Shown here: piece by piece, positions 22,501-37,500 of the stretch
Layout of the letters: each line of letters starts with the position of its first letter
Position numbering within the stretch: the stretch's first letter is position 1
Origin: Forficula auricularia
Lineage: Eukaryota; Arthropoda; Insecta; Dermaptera; Forficulidae
Direction: 5' to 3'
Assembly (NCBI GenBank): GCA_024734495.1
Contig: JALMQS010000061.1
Location: forward strand, 7,183,321 to 7,247,320
Length of the DNA stretch: 64,000 bases
Notes under the pieces: model-generated
Database searches by the model: none
What the model saw: only the letters and a program-made list of their open reading frames with translations
What the model was told of the DNA's origin: nothing
Position numbers and translations under genes: made by a program

Positions 22501-25500
22501 AACCATAAAAAAAAAAATTAAATGAGTATAGAGATGAGAAAAAGAAAAAATAAATTTTACCTTCAGGACATAAAAGTAAAAGTAAAGTTTTAGGGGTAAG
22601 ATGCCGTAGTTTTCGCGTTAGGATAAGATGTTTGTTTGTATTACTATACATTTAAAATTAATTTCTGAAAACTAATCGGATGGTTTCTTTCCAGAAATGC
22701 CGCGCACATACACAAGAAAGTCTAATCGAGGATCATGGAATGAAAATGACCTCCAAAAAGATTTCAAAGCTGGTGAAATGACCGTCTATAAAGCAAGTCA
22801 AATTTTCAAAATCACTAATGTATTTCGTTTCAATAAACTGGAATTGATTTAATAACATTGTGCATTGATTTCCCATAAGGCATCTTACCCCAAGATTAGG
22901 TAAGATGCCGAAATGCAAACGTTTATACATTTTTTTTAGGTAAAAAATAGTTTTTCGAAACTTATTTTTTAGTAATTACAAAAGTACATATATTGTTGAT
23001 AAATTGATTGGTTAAAAACCAATGTGCTATTTTATATAAAATAAAGTTAAAAACTAGGGCGTCTTCCCCTAATCTACTATATCATAAGAAAAAATAAATT
23101 TTACCATCAGGACATAGAAGTTCGAAATCACTCAGTAGGGTATTTCTTGCCCACCATTGTGTTCGTTTACCATCCACATTTTCATTCACAGTGGTATGTT
23201 TAACAAACGCGACATTTCCGCCACCTTCAACGAGGCATTTGAATGCGCCAGTGTGCCCATAATAAGCTTCACTTGCATCTCGACGACAATACCTAAAAAC
23301 CAATTTCAATTATCCGATGTTTCAGTTTGAAAATAATCGATTTACTGACGGAATGAATTAATTAATAAAGACTCACCGGTAACTTGCTCCATGGCATAAA
23401 TCGCATAAATTATCATAAGGCACTCCTGTGTTATATTCAGTACTAAGAGCTCCAGGCACACAAGCCTTGGTAAAGTATTCAGCGGCAGCATGAACAGAGT
23501 CGCAACCATAAGAACGAATCCAGCCATTGCTTATTAGAAACGCAAGGGGGACAATCCACCCCGCTGCAGTGTTGATACCAGGATGACAAGTATACTTGCC
23601 TAAAAAACAGGTATATATTTTAAATATAAGAGTTCAAATTGCCGATGGTAGAAGAGTTAAATATCTTAAGAATTCACTAGAGGTTGTCTTCTACTAAATT
23701 CATGACAGCTTGGATTTAGTAGAAGAAATAATCTTTAGTGATTTTTAAAAATATATTTTAATAAATACTATACAGGATGTTTCATAATTGAATGTCAATA
23801 TTTAAGGGCTATAATCTGTGCATGATTTTAAGACTAAAAGTTCATATAAACATAGATCCATTTTTGTTTTATTTTTGATATACAGGGTGATAAAGATTTT
23901 TTTTTAATAATTTCGAAACTACATTAGATATTTTTATACAACTGGATGGGTGTAAACTACTAAATAGTGGTTTTAGCGTAAATAGGAAATTTCAAATTAT
24001 GCGAAAATCAACGGGACAACCCGGAAACTTGTTCGTATAGATAAAAAATTAATAACTGTATATTTTGAGCTACATATATCGAACATCGCGTAACCGAGCC
24101 CTAGCCCTCTAAAATTTGAAAAAGTAGGGTTTTTTCATTTTGGTCCACCCTTATATTAAACGGTCTTCCCAAATGGCCAAATTATATATTATTATATCGA
24201 TAGATGGCGTTATACGAATCCAAAACATGTTTATTTATTGAAATTGAACTAAAATTGACAGAGTTTTTATTATTAATAACCATTGAAGTGTATCGCAAGA
24301 AATATTTGAATTTTAATAAAATAATATTTAGAAAATGTACAAAATTTTGAAATATACAAATATGATGTAACTAAAAAATTCATAACTCTGTCAATTTTAG
24401 TCCTATTTCAATAAATAAACATGTTTTGGATTCGTATTAACGTCCTCTATTGATATAATATATAATTTGTTTAATATTAGGGTGCACCAAAATGAAAAAT
24501 AGGGAATAAACCGATTTTTCCAAACTTTAGAGGGCTAGGGCTCGGTTGCTCAATGCTCAATATGGCTCAAAATCTACAATTATTAGTTTTTCATCTATGC
24601 GAACAAGTTTCCGGGTTGTCCCGTTGATTTCCACATATTTCTAAAATAAGAACCACTCTTCTACAGAGGCACATAATTTCTAAAAAAAACAACGAATTTT
24701 CGGGGCGAAGTGATGGGGATCCGGGGGGCGAAGGGGTTCGGGGATTAATATATAGCTATTAACTGAAGCAAACATTTACCGAGCATTGCTCGGTGGCTAG
24801 GTACTGCTTCTAACACACACACCAAGTTTTATAAAAATATCTAATGAAGTTTCGGAATTATTAAAAAAAATCTTTATCACTCTGTATGTATATCAAAAAT
24901 AAATAAAAAAACGGATCTATCTTTTTATGAACTTTTTATTTTAAAATCATGCACAGACTAACGCCCTTCGATATTGACATTCAATTATGTAAAGAGAAAT
25001 GAATGTTACCTTTAAGAAAGGTGAGTTCTGTACTGGGATCGTCTTCTTTTGCAACTGCCACTACATAATATTCAGGTTCACCAAGATTGTATATTTCGGA
25101 TATAAATGGTATTAATTCATAATTTAATCCAGCTGTATAAACATCTCCAGCATCAAGAACAGTAACATCAGCATTTCTATAAATAAACGAAACAAACTTT
25201 TTGTTAATATGAATATTTTAATCATCGTTTCAAATTAAGCCTATTTATAAAATTAGTTTCAAATGTTATTTTGTGAATTTAATAGTACAATTATAAATAA
25301 TATTAAAATAAATTTCAAAATAAAATTCTTTGAAAGAACTTAATTCATGGATGACCATTCATGTCTTTTCAAATGTTCACATATTATTCCAAAACATCTA
25401 AATTTTATGGTCCCCAAAAAATTTATTCACCATCAGTGGCGGCCGGTGACTTTTTAACCAGGGGATGCTGTCCAAAAAAAGTACTTATTTTTTGAAATTT

Positions 25501-28500
25501 TATTTTAATCTCCATTTTTTTTTTGCAAATTTCATCGAATACGGCATCATTTTCGCTATTTTTCAAATTTAGCATTAGATTTTTTATGACAAGGTATGAA
25601 AATACTCTACATCAGGGTGGGCAGTGGTCACCCTAGTGGGCACTCACCGGGAAAATCGGGAACAAACCGGGAATTTCTACATATAACCGGGAAAATGGAA
25701 TTTTTTTTCTTTTGAATTGTAATGACTCATCTTGTACAAAGATGTATTTGTTGTAATGACCAGAGACGTGTGTAATAATTAGAACCTGCATTAAATTAAC
25801 TCAACATGAGATTTATATTTAAAGTTTTTCCATTTATATCAAAACAATTTTCATATTTGGTCTCTCTAAATACTCTTGTATTAGAATCGGTAAAAATATC
25901 TCGGAAATTAATAGTTTATTTTTCTATGAAAATCAAATAATCATTTTTACTTAGAGAAAGTGGTGTAGGTTTTAGGTGAAACATGATATTAATGAATAAA
26001 GTAAAGGGTGTGTAGTTTCACAGTGAATGAAATAAAACTCAAAGAGGTTTATACAAACTCAATATATTTCGGATTATTAGTCCATCATCAGGAGTTTACA
26101 GGTTAAAAACTAATGTTATTTGAACAGTGATCACAAAATAGATTTAGATGTTATATTTTGTGATCACTGTTCAAATAACATTAGTTTTTAGCCTGTTAAC
26201 TCCTGATGATGGACTAATAATCCGAAATATATTGAGTTTGTATAAACCTCTTTGAGTTTTATTTCATTCACTGTGAAACTACACACCTTTACTTTATTAA
26301 TCAAATAATCATACCACAGAGGGGACCCTTTGTATATCTTTCAGATTTCTTCGAAGGTGTCAAAGTTAAATTTTTTCGCTTTATATCAAAAAAAATACCG
26401 TATTTAGCCTCTCTAAATTCTCTTATATTAGAATCGGTAAAAATATCTTGGGAATTAATAGTTAATAGCCAGAAAAGAGGCTGTTAGAAAATCCCCCCGG
26501 CCCTCGTCTAGTCATAAAACTTGTCTAGGGCCGAATTTTTAATCACAATAACACCTTTATCTTTACAGGTGGCTTAAAGTGTAAATAATAAAAGGTAAGA
26601 TCTTTTTGGGTCCCACTGGGTCGACGCGTGTGTAAGAGGCGCCTGTGTGCAAAAGAAATTTAGCGCCCTTTTCCATGATACAAAATTTGTAAATTAAACA
26701 AAATAATTAATTTCAATTCAAAAAATGTTTAGTTGCTAAATCTTATCTTTGTATTTATTTATTAATTTTCATTATATCGGATGTTTCATGACACCTTAAC
26801 ACTAACACATCAAAAGTATAGAAATTATTGTGGTGCCCCCCACCGCGACTGGCCTGGCTACTGCCAACCGGGAAAATTGACGTTTTTTGAGTGGGAAAAC
26901 CGGGAATTTGAAAATCGTTTTTTGAGTGGGAAAACCGGGAATTTGAAAATCGTTTTTGAGTGGCCACCATGTACATGTTTTGAAATTTTAGGGATGTGGC
27001 GCAATCTCAGCATCCATGGACCGCACGCCACTGTTCACCATACAGTTTCGGTCACTTATCTTGTTTAGCAAATAAGGGTTTTATTTTTTTGGAACTGTCA
27101 ATATAAACATTTCATTCTCCATCAAGTTCCAGTAATATCATATCATCATAAGTATGAGAACTAGATGAAGAATGATGATATGTTTAAAAGTTCCAAAAAA
27201 TAAAAATTTACTACTGAAGATATTGGGTGAGCGAAACTGTATATTGAATAAATTTTAATAATAACATTTTTTTTAATTATTCTATTCTATTCATTTGTGA
27301 TTAATAACCTTCGAGATTTCAAGAATAAAAAACAAAGATAAGTTTCTTAAGAATAGATTGGTAAAAGCATAAGTTGGTTAATATAATAATAACTAATTTT
27401 TTGTTTTCTCTCACCCGTTACGGATTGATTGCATGCAATGAATCTGACTGTGTCCTTTTTGGCATATCATTTCAGGTTTCAATAGTTGGGCTTTTAGTGC
27501 AATCTAAACAAAAATTATTCATTATTATAAGGAAATTGAGTAAAACAGAAATAATAGAAAGAATTATACCTTCATTTTAAGACATTTTTGCAATTCAGGA
27601 TCGCTTGTAACACAAAGAACCATACGATTTACAGGACATCTCCGAACATTCAGAATCAGATCTAAAGCTTTTCCTAAATAATCGCCATAAGTCTGTTTAG
27701 TCTCTTCAATAGATTCCAAATCAATAATTGAATCCTAGTTACAAATTTAAAATCATCATTTAATATTCGTTGGTTATCGAAAAGTAGGAATTACTAAATT
27801 AGAATTACGGTATGCGCCAAAAAATTCACTACTAAAACTTGGGCATGACAACAAGGTAATATCGTTCGTCTTTTCATTTGTATTAGGGTGATTCATTTCT
27901 GCAAGTTCTTTTTTTTTTTTAGGTGCTCAAGCAAAATATCAATCTGCATATAGAAAAAATTTCTCACCAAAGATGAGCTCTATTAAATACTTACTATTTT
28001 ATTTTTGATTTTTTCCATTTAAAATGCATGTAAATTTTTTTTTTCAAATATCTAATGCTCAGCCACATTTCACGATATTGAAAAATGAGTTGTTCTATCT
28101 TGTAGGGAATTCCATGATCTTCAAAATTGCTTTTAGGTTTTTTTTTATGTACCTCGCGCTGGTTCATCAGTAAGACCTGTTGAAGTACATTTTTTGAGGA
28201 AAATTGTGATTTTTTTTTTAGAACGAACCGCTAAGTATAGGGAAAAAAATTGACATGTATTTAAAGGAAATTTTATCCTTTTCAAAAAGGTCCTTAGACC
28301 CAATAGTTTATGATTACAATTTTTCTCAAAAAAATGTACTTCGACAGCTCTTACTGGTGAACCAGCGCGAGGTACATAGAAAAAACCCCCCAAAAGCAAT
28401 TTTGAAGAGCATGGAATATCCTACAAGATATAACAACTCGTTTGTCAATATCGTGAAATGTGACTGAGAATTAAAAATTTGAAAAAAAAAATTACATGCA

Positions 28501-31500
28501 TTTTAAATGGGAAAAAATCAAATTTAAATAGTAAGAACTTAATATTGGAATTAAGAGCTCATCATCTTTGGTGAGAATTTTTTTTTCTATATGCAGATTG
28601 ATATTTCGCTTGAGTACCTAAAAAAAAAAACTTTTGCAGAAATGAATCACCTTAATTTCTATACTGTACATTTTGGCACATACTGTATTTTCTCTTAAAG
28701 ATGGACTGGTACATTCACTTAATGGAGAATTGATCGAAAAGCAATCAGTCTAAGGATAATGAAAAGAACAAATACCGAATAAAATAAGAACGCCATTCTC
28801 TTAAAAATCTACTTTTCGAAGGACCTTCCCTCTTTTTTCAGGGTTTAAATGGGTCAACATAGGAAGCTTGTAACCACTCTTTCTTTGTATCCTGTGCTTG
28901 TTTGTTGTTATACACTGCGCTACAAAAAAAGTAGAATACTTGAAAACATTTTGAATATTTTTAAATGAAGTAGGGATTCAAACTATGGATTAGCCAGCTT
29001 GCAGCCCGAACCTAAATCCCATTGGGCATATATGGGACATGCTGGGGAGGCGAGTCCGTGCTAGAGATCCTGCTCCAGAGACCATCCAGCAGCTCCGAGA
29101 CTTCCTCCGTGAAGAGTGGGAAAATCTGGACCATACGCAGGTTGTACGCCTAATCAGAAGTATGGTTAGGAGGCTGGCGGCTGGGATTCAGACGAAAGCG
29201 GTACTATTCCTTACTAGAACTTGACATTTTTGAGAATTTTGTGATAAAAAAAGATCAAAAAAATGAAAAATTTTGTTTTTGTATATTTTTAGTAGGTACC
29301 TACTTAAGAATTTTATTCTTTGTGATAATGTTTAAAAATAATTTTACATGTGTACAATCTATTAAAAGTTTAAATAAAAAATATAAATTTTTGATATTTC
29401 TTTGAAAAAAATCCGAATTTTTTCAAGTGTTCCGCTTTTTTTTTGAAGCGCAGTGTAATTTGCCATTAACGTCAAATTATCAAGATAATTTTTGTTTATG
29501 GCAAATTATAACAACAAACAATCAATCTTAAAGAAGATAAGAAGGAGGTGGTTACGAGCTTTCTATATTGAGCCGTTTAAACCCTGAAGAAAAAGAGAAG
29601 ATCCTCCGAAATGCCGGTTTTTAAGACAATGAAATTGAAGTTCCTATTTTATTTGGAATTTGTGCTTTTCATTATCCTTGGGCTGCCTTTACACCAATTT
29701 TCCATTATGTACGTTATTACTTACTTGAAATAATAGATTGTGCCTGATTCCATATTTAGGGGAAGATTCAAAAAGGTTAAAATTCTCAAAAAATTTCGTC
29801 TCCGATTGATTTTTATTATCATAGAAATCATTATGTTTATAAGGATCTCGATCCTGATTGTAGAGATCTTGAGGATTTCCATTGTCATCGACATCCCAAC
29901 GGGCAGCATCCTCTCGATTCGGTACTCTTTCGTAGGCCCGTTCGCGATTATTAAATCGATTTCGATCATCAAAACGATTTTCCCAACTGGTATTATATCG
30001 ATTAATATCACGATTTGAATCAAATCTATGTTTAGTTTTGTTTAAATAGGGAATACCATAAATTTCAACAGCTTTCAGTAAATAAAAAAAAACAAATATA
30101 ATAATTAGATAGGAAAAAAATATCAAGAACAAGAATAAATGATTAATAATGAAGAAATGATTTTGTAAGCAGCAAATGAATTTATATTTTATTTATTTGT
30201 AAATAGTTTCAAAAGCTTAATCATTCATCACATCACCATCAGGACGAATGATGATTTGTCATCAAAAACTGTTAATAAATGTATCTATCTATCTACTCTT
30301 ATTAAACTGTATATATATATATTGATTTATATCTTAGTTCTATTTTGAAAATGGCTCTACCGATTTTGATGAAACCAACTCTATTAATAAGTTTTGAGGA
30401 TGAGAAACGATCTGGCTAGGTCTGGACCTCATACAAATTTCATCTTAATTGATCTTTTCTTAATTAAAGTAATTATTTAGAGATGAAAATCTCAATAAAA
30501 AAGTTTGTTTACATTTTTTCAATTATCTTTTATTGATTAATTGTTTTTTTAATTTTAAAACCCACTAATAGGTTATAAAAAATATTATTATATTATTTTA
30601 AAATTAGGAATTTTTTTAATTAACAGGTGTCTAAATCATAACATTACAGGTGGATTCATAACAAAACAGGTGTGTTTACAAATAAAGTGGTTGAAGTGGT
30701 TTTTTTTATATAACTTGGAAACAAATCTTATTTATGTTTTTATTTCAGATCCTATACGATTATTTTTATTTATTATTATTTTCCTATTTATTTTTTTATA
30801 ATATTTATCAATATGAACGAATATGGGTAAATTGGTGTACGAGTAAACAAATATACACATGCAATATGTAGTAACCATTAGAAAGCTAGAAATGCAAAAA
30901 CTGGGTGTGGGATGGGGATGGATGTGGGGGTGCAGGGGTGGGGCGGAGGTGTGGGTGGCGGTGGGGGCGCGGTGCGTGGTTTCGGGGGGGGGGTCCAGGG
31001 GGCGTGTACTATATATATTTGTATTTTTTTTAATTTGGTTACCGAGCATTGCTCGGTGACTCCAGGTACTAAAATATAAATACACAAGCTGCTCAGTGAT
31101 CACAACCACACTCCATACTCATCACTTATTAATAATTTTTTAAATTAATAATAATTGGGAAGATTTAGGGGGGGGGGGGGTTAGTTTTTGCATATTTAGA
31201 CTTCTGGGGGTCAAATGATGATTATGTTTACAAAATTTGGTTGAGTTTAGTCGTTTAGTCAAGGGCATAGATTTTTATTTTTTGACTGCTCCAATTTTGG
31301 ACCCAGAAAAATATGATAATCTTTTCGTTATATGTTTATTTTATAGTATATTTCATTTTTCTTGTTTTTAAGTTTGAAAATCTTATAATTTTAATTTTTA
31401 ACACCCCACCCCCTCAATTTTGGGTCTGATTTCAACCAAAATCTAATCAGCTCTAAATCTCAATGCACCAAAACTACAGGTAAAATTTCGTTTTGATATT

Positions 31501-34500
31501 TACAGTAGTTTTCGAGCTAGTGCGTCCAAAAAAATTGGTAAAGTACTAACAGACATTTTGACAAAATAATTAATATCTCGAAAAATATAATTTTTTTCAA
31601 ATGTTCACTTATTAGTGCTTTTTTATAGACCGAAATGCTGATGGTTTCGATCAATTTTTTTAAATCAAAATTGATTAAGCCGTTTTTGAGATATTTCGAA
31701 AAACACTTTTTTCAAGCACCATTACAATACTTGACCATACTCTCTGTATGGTAAAATAAAAATTTAAATTCACTTATATAAATAATTATAAAGAATATAA
31801 TATAATAATAGTTATCATTATTTAGATATTAGATTTGACAAATCAGAGGAAAATAGGAACAATTAAACAGTCTCGGCAAAAAAAAATTTCAATTTAATTA
31901 AACAGTGCTAAAGAACATCCGATCAATTGCGACGTGAGCCATAATAAATTGGCGAAACGTGGCAATTGATCGAATGTTTAATTGTTCCTATTTTCCTCCG
32001 ATTTGTCAAATCTAATATAATAATAGTATTATAATAATATTATAATTAATATATATATTATATTATAGTATTATAATGTATTATTATTATTATTCTTTTC
32101 TCTACTTTTGATGGAGGTTTATACTAAACTATACATCGGCTGTATACAGCAAAGATGATAGCTTCTATAATATTGATGAGGGAAGGTTCATTATTATTAG
32201 TATTATTGTTATATTATAGTATTATAATAATTAGTGTTTCTTTCTAAATTTTAGAGGAAGCAACTTTTTTCTTTTTTACAAAACTTTACCAGAGAAATTC
32301 TCACGAAACGTTTGGTTTCGAATAAATGTGTTCTTGATTGTTTTTAAAATATTTGTATTTTTTAAATATTTGTTAAGCAATCACTAAATAATTTTTTTCT
32401 TTTAAATAATTATATATATACATAGGAGTTGTTTACCGTATACAGTTTTTATACAACTATCAAGTTTCTTTTATAATATGTATTAGAAATATCAAAATTA
32501 AATGGTATTGGGAGGGAGTGAACAAATGGGTTCTGTATATAAGGACATATTTAAAAAAATAAATTGTAATGTTTTTCTTTATGACATTTCCACTCTAAAC
32601 GTACTAGTTAATTGAGATAAAACTTGAGTAAAATACTTTGAATAGTCTACTGAGTCATATACCATAAGCAATGAATCAACACATAAGTTATGAATCATCA
32701 CACCTACATTTCTTTTGATTAATATTTTGAATACATATGATTATGAAATATTTATAATACATTTTTATATATTCATTAAATTTCTGAGGATATAAATTTA
32801 ATGAATATATAAAATAAGAAATTCTCATAATTCAATCTGATAATTATAAATTTTTTATTAATTATCACATTCTGGAAAGCCCTTAAAATAAATTTATGAT
32901 TCGAAGATGAATTAAATGCCCACTAAAATCTAAATTTTGTTTATTTTAGGAAGATTCTAGAGGGGAGTAAGTTCTTCCATGCCGACGCTCATGAATGTGT
33001 AAATATATTTTTATTATATAGATTGAAAAAAAATTAATAGCATCGATTACTCACCAGTAAAAACTTTTGATACTGTGTTCGTTCTTCTGGTGATTTAGCT
33101 GAAGTTGTTAGAACCGCATGGGTTGGTACATTGCCCCAATTACATAAAGCATACTCGTGGACTGGCATTCGAGAGCCATCTCGGCAAAGCAATTCAAAAC
33201 GATCTTTTGGAAGACCAACAAAATGCAACACGATAATCAAAAATAAATAATAAATTCATCTTAAGGGATAAATAACATTTTGACAAGCCGTAGTTCTGTA
33301 GGGATTTAAATAGAGCCTATGTTCATTTAACATTTTTTACTTAAAATGGCTTCCCAATTCCCTAAGGTTTATTATACCAGTTGTGAATAATAATTATATT
33401 AGAATTTATTATATTTAAATTAAAGGGTTTATTCAGTCACATAAAATAAATAAATAGAGTAATTTTAGACATTTAACATTATTAGATAGATTTACTAAAC
33501 AGTTTCGGTCACACTCTGGTAGACCCAGGTATTTTTAAGCCTGTATAAATAATTGTTGACTCAGCATATTATTAATTCGCTCAGCAAAAGATTGGAATGT
33601 ATAGGATATGATAGGACTTTTGATGAATATAAAAAGTAGTTTTTTTATGGACATATGGAAAGTATTCAATGGCAAGGTTATTTATCTAAAAGGAAGTATA
33701 CAGTACAATAACTTTTAAGGAGATAGGTGTTGGTTCTAGGTGAAACATTTTAGTAGAATAATAAAACTTGAGCAAGATGCGAGGTAGGTTTCGCAAAAAC
33801 CCTGTGAAACCTACCTCGCATCTTGCTCAAGTTTTATTATTATATATAGTACAAGATTAAGAGCCAGAGGAAGCTTTAATAAAGTGCGAAACGTCGTGAA
33901 TTGATAATGTGCTGAGTTTATACTTCTCAACTTTAAGGGTTTTATTTGACACACTCAAGAAATAAATTTAATAATTTATATTATGAGTATTTTTAATTTA
34001 ATCAATTCACTAGACGGTTTCGATCACCACTGGTTGACCATCTTCTGTAGTATTAACATTTTTATAAACTTTTTCGTTAAGTATACAAAATAAACAAACA
34101 AATTCACATTCATACATAGGATTTTCGTAAATTAGAGATGAAATATGTTTGTGAATGAAAAAATTTCCAAATCTTGAACAAAATTGTATGTATGAATGTG
34201 AATTTGTTTATTTTGTTTTGTGTATCTTAAAGAAAAAGTTTGTAAAAATGTTTAATTTTTAGTACTTTAGGTCAACCAGTGGTGACAAAAACCGTCTAGT
34301 GAATTCATTATTATTATTTGCGTTTGGAACCTGAGGATCACGCGAACCTTCCATTATTTATTATCTCCGATTCTGACTCTTCATGTTTTGCCATCATAAT
34401 ATTTTCATTTTTTCACCATGGCCCCTTTTCCGTTCCTCAGACCATTTAGTTCCAACCTTCTTCTTGATTTCTCTCTTTGGTTGAACCTTCCACTGCTCTT

Positions 34501-37500
34501 TCTTCGAAAGGTGTTTTTATCTAAAGTTTCTGAGCGGCTTATCCCTGCTCTTTCCAAATCTTTATTGACTTCTTCGATCCACTGGATGTTCTTAAGCTTG
34601 CTTATATATACAAGGATTTTATTAGCCAATCTATTCGAAGGGAGCCTGGAAATATGACCGTAAGAACCTCAGTCTCTTTCGACGGATATCCGCGGCTATG
34701 TTAGACAGTTCTTCTGTTTCTTTTTTGGGCCTTATGCTTCTTTAGTTCTTACAGAACCAAGGATCTTTCTCATGATTTTTCGTTCTTCTTTCAAGATATT
34801 TTCCATATAGAAGGCATATAGGATCTCTGGCTTGATTACCGTATGATAGTGCCTAACTTTTGGTATTCCTCGACAAGCACTTCTTATTTTAAATATTGTA
34901 GATTCTCCAGTACGCTCTCTTGATTTTGAATTCATTAAATTAAGAATAATAATAATTAATATCAATTATAGAATTTATTTCTTGAGTGTGACAAATAAAA
35001 CCCTTCAAGTTGAAATGTATAAATACTACCTAGTCATTCAAGTTTCTTAAAAAGTTGATTATTTTAAAAAACACTCTCAAAAGCAAAATTATGTGAATAA
35101 AATCTGTGAAAATTATAAGGAAAACTAAGGATTGAAAAAAAGTATCTGGATAAATAACCTTCAGATTGGAAAGAATGTCCCTTTATAAAAAAAATGATGA
35201 AATAAAAAATGTTAAATGACTCATGGTGAATAATGAATTTAATAATAATGGATTCGAATTAAATCAGCATGGAAAATATACCTGCAAAAATCTAAAATGA
35301 AAGTAATTTTTTATTATATAAATGTAAAAATAATTACCAAAATGCACATCATTGTCTAACATTTCAGTGATTGTAGTATGTTTAAGAAATGCGATTTCGC
35401 CAGCTTCGACCAGACAACGAAAGGCGCCCTCAAAACCGGCATAAGGGTCGGCTGGTGTACAACGATCACCAGGTATTCTTCCAATACAAATTTGACATAA
35501 TTTATCAGAATTATCACCTGAATAAGAGGTATCAAAAAAATTATTTACAAGAACATATGAATTAAAGTATATATATTATGGCCTCAAAAGTAACTGGAAT
35601 TTTTAATTTTGAAATTTTCCAATCTACGCCAGCCATATTTTAATAATGTCATAGAGAGTTGGGGAATTATTTAAGAAGCGCTACATGGGTGCAGAAATCG
35701 TACAATTTTATTGTGAAAATATAAAGTAAACGCTCCAGTAATGGGCCACCCCTTTAAAATGTTGAGAAATGAAGGGTCTTTTGTTACCTAGGGCAGTGGA
35801 AGGGATACGGGTCATTGACTACTTCCTGCTAGGATACCTTAGCACTGGAATTCAGTTCATTCCTTTACTTTGTGTCAAGTGTTTGGATTATTCTGCTAAA
35901 GAGACGAATATTTGTGATTGTTTTAACTTCTGATTAAGAAATCTGTTAAGGAAAGTGATATTTTTCAACAAATAATATTTATTTACTATAATGCCTGTTT
36001 AGTGACTTTAAGGAATATTTAGTACAATAATATGTATAATTCAAATTGCACAGTGCATAAATGATGAAAACTTAATATTTCATTGCCAAAATAGGGTGGC
36101 CCATCATGGGATCACGAATTGTTCAACTGTACCAGTAATGGGCCAGCCCGGACCAACATAAAAACATGGTATCATTCTGAATTAAGCTTACTGTTGAGAA
36201 CCTCGATCGAAACCTAACTGATCAGTACAGGAACGGTCATTGTACTATGAATAGTTCCAATAATGGGCGGGCTGGCCCATCGGCATTTTCTTTAAAGTTT
36301 TAGAAAAATATGAATAAAACAGATAAATTTTGTTTTTAGTTACACCTCTTTGTAATTCTATGATGTTATAGACTTGATTATTGTTCCACAATAGATTTAA
36401 TAGATGGCCCATTACTGGTATGCCGGATGAAATACTGGCCCATTATCGGTGCATCAGGTTAGTTATGGTATATATTTTTTTTTTTGTAAATGCAACCAGT
36501 GTGCTAAAATTGCGGTTACAGTTGTAGGACAGATAATAGAATGACAGGTAAAAATTTAGACCAGTTTACTTAATATGTAGCAGTGGAAACTCAGTTTTAC
36601 TTCAATTTTTTTATTAACCGGCCCATTACTGGAGCGTTTACCTTAATACTTGTAAGGCAGTTCTGATTTTCGGTTTAATTTCATAATAAAATTGTACATG
36701 TTCATGAATCTGGTTCTAAATATAAATTTTCCATCTGTCTTATAAGTATAACAAATGATATAGAATTGAATGATTTTGAAATGGTGCACAATTAAAATTC
36801 CAGTTGATATTGTAAAACCTATACTTTATATATAGGATAATTTTCCTACCAATTGGATTATATTTATCAATTAAAGAATTAACAGCGCAACTTGGTCCGA
36901 AAAAATTGATAGCCGACTTAACATGATTATTGCAATCGATAATTTCCATATCACCCTCGTTCATCAACTAAAATGAAAAAGAAAAATATAATAATAACAT
37001 ATTTCATTATTCGTGTCCATGATTAATAATTAAAGGAATCGTAGGGAGTTGGACTGGCTGGTTCGCTAACTTCTTCCGTTAAATGAGCCACTGAAGAAGT
37101 TGCGAACCAGCAACGAAACGTTTGATCTATTTAAATAAAAAACTTTGTATTTAATTTAAAATCAAGTCCAACTTCCTACGATTCCTTTAATTAAATAATA
37201 AATATAACGATAAACATTGAAAAAATTATTTGAATAACTACCGTATGAACAGGAATGACCCATCCAGCTTGAGAGCCAACACTAGAAAAGCATGCTTTTT
37301 TGCCCCGTAGATCGCGTATATGATGAACATCGGGTAAAGAGCCTTTTTTAATCACTGCCACTGCATAGTAATGTTTCATATTTCCTAAAATAAATAAAAT
37401 AAAAATTAGAAACAGTTAAATTATAACACTTTATATATAGATAAATGATTATCAAGAAAGAATTTAATTAAGATTTTAGTAGAAATATTTTTACATTGCA

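Larger units (their letters stand above)
25945..26298. mobile_element. Inverted-repeat hammerhead element, family C, 14-bp TSD
   Basis: Bounded by AATCAAATAATCAT at 25931-25944 and 26299-26312, an exact direct repeat. The arms are almost perfect inverse complements over more than 100 bp (AAAGGGTGTGTAGTTTCACA near 26005 against TGTGAAACTACACACCTTT near 26271). Each arm holds one hammerhead-type core. The spacer between arms has no gene. Confidence 0.8.
25433..27042. repeat. TIR repeat with CAGTGGCG ends, nested insertion
   Basis: The left end CAGTGGCGGCCGGTGAC with GGGGATGCTG is matched in inverse at the right end by CAGCATCCATGGACCG and CACGCCACTG. The element lies in the transferrin intron between the exons ending at 27415 and starting at 25176. 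It carries GGGAAAACCGGGAATTTG in two direct copies near 26900 and hosts the inverted hammerhead element at 25945-26298. Confidence 0.55.

Noticed and set aside
29583..29620. Hammerhead motif CTGAAGA...GAAAT near 29.6 kb
   Set aside because: Stem II does not pair convincingly and the inverse partner near 28830 is also broken.
30859..31109. Glycine/tryptophan-rich and proline-rich open frames near 31 kb
   Set aside because: They arise from a G-rich repeat tract and resemble no protein family.
33480..34330. Further hammerhead cores near 33.5, 33.9 and 34.0 kb
   Set aside because: GAAAC and a stem are present, but the first core strand reads CAGAGGA, CAGAAGA or CTGGGTC, breaking invariant positions.
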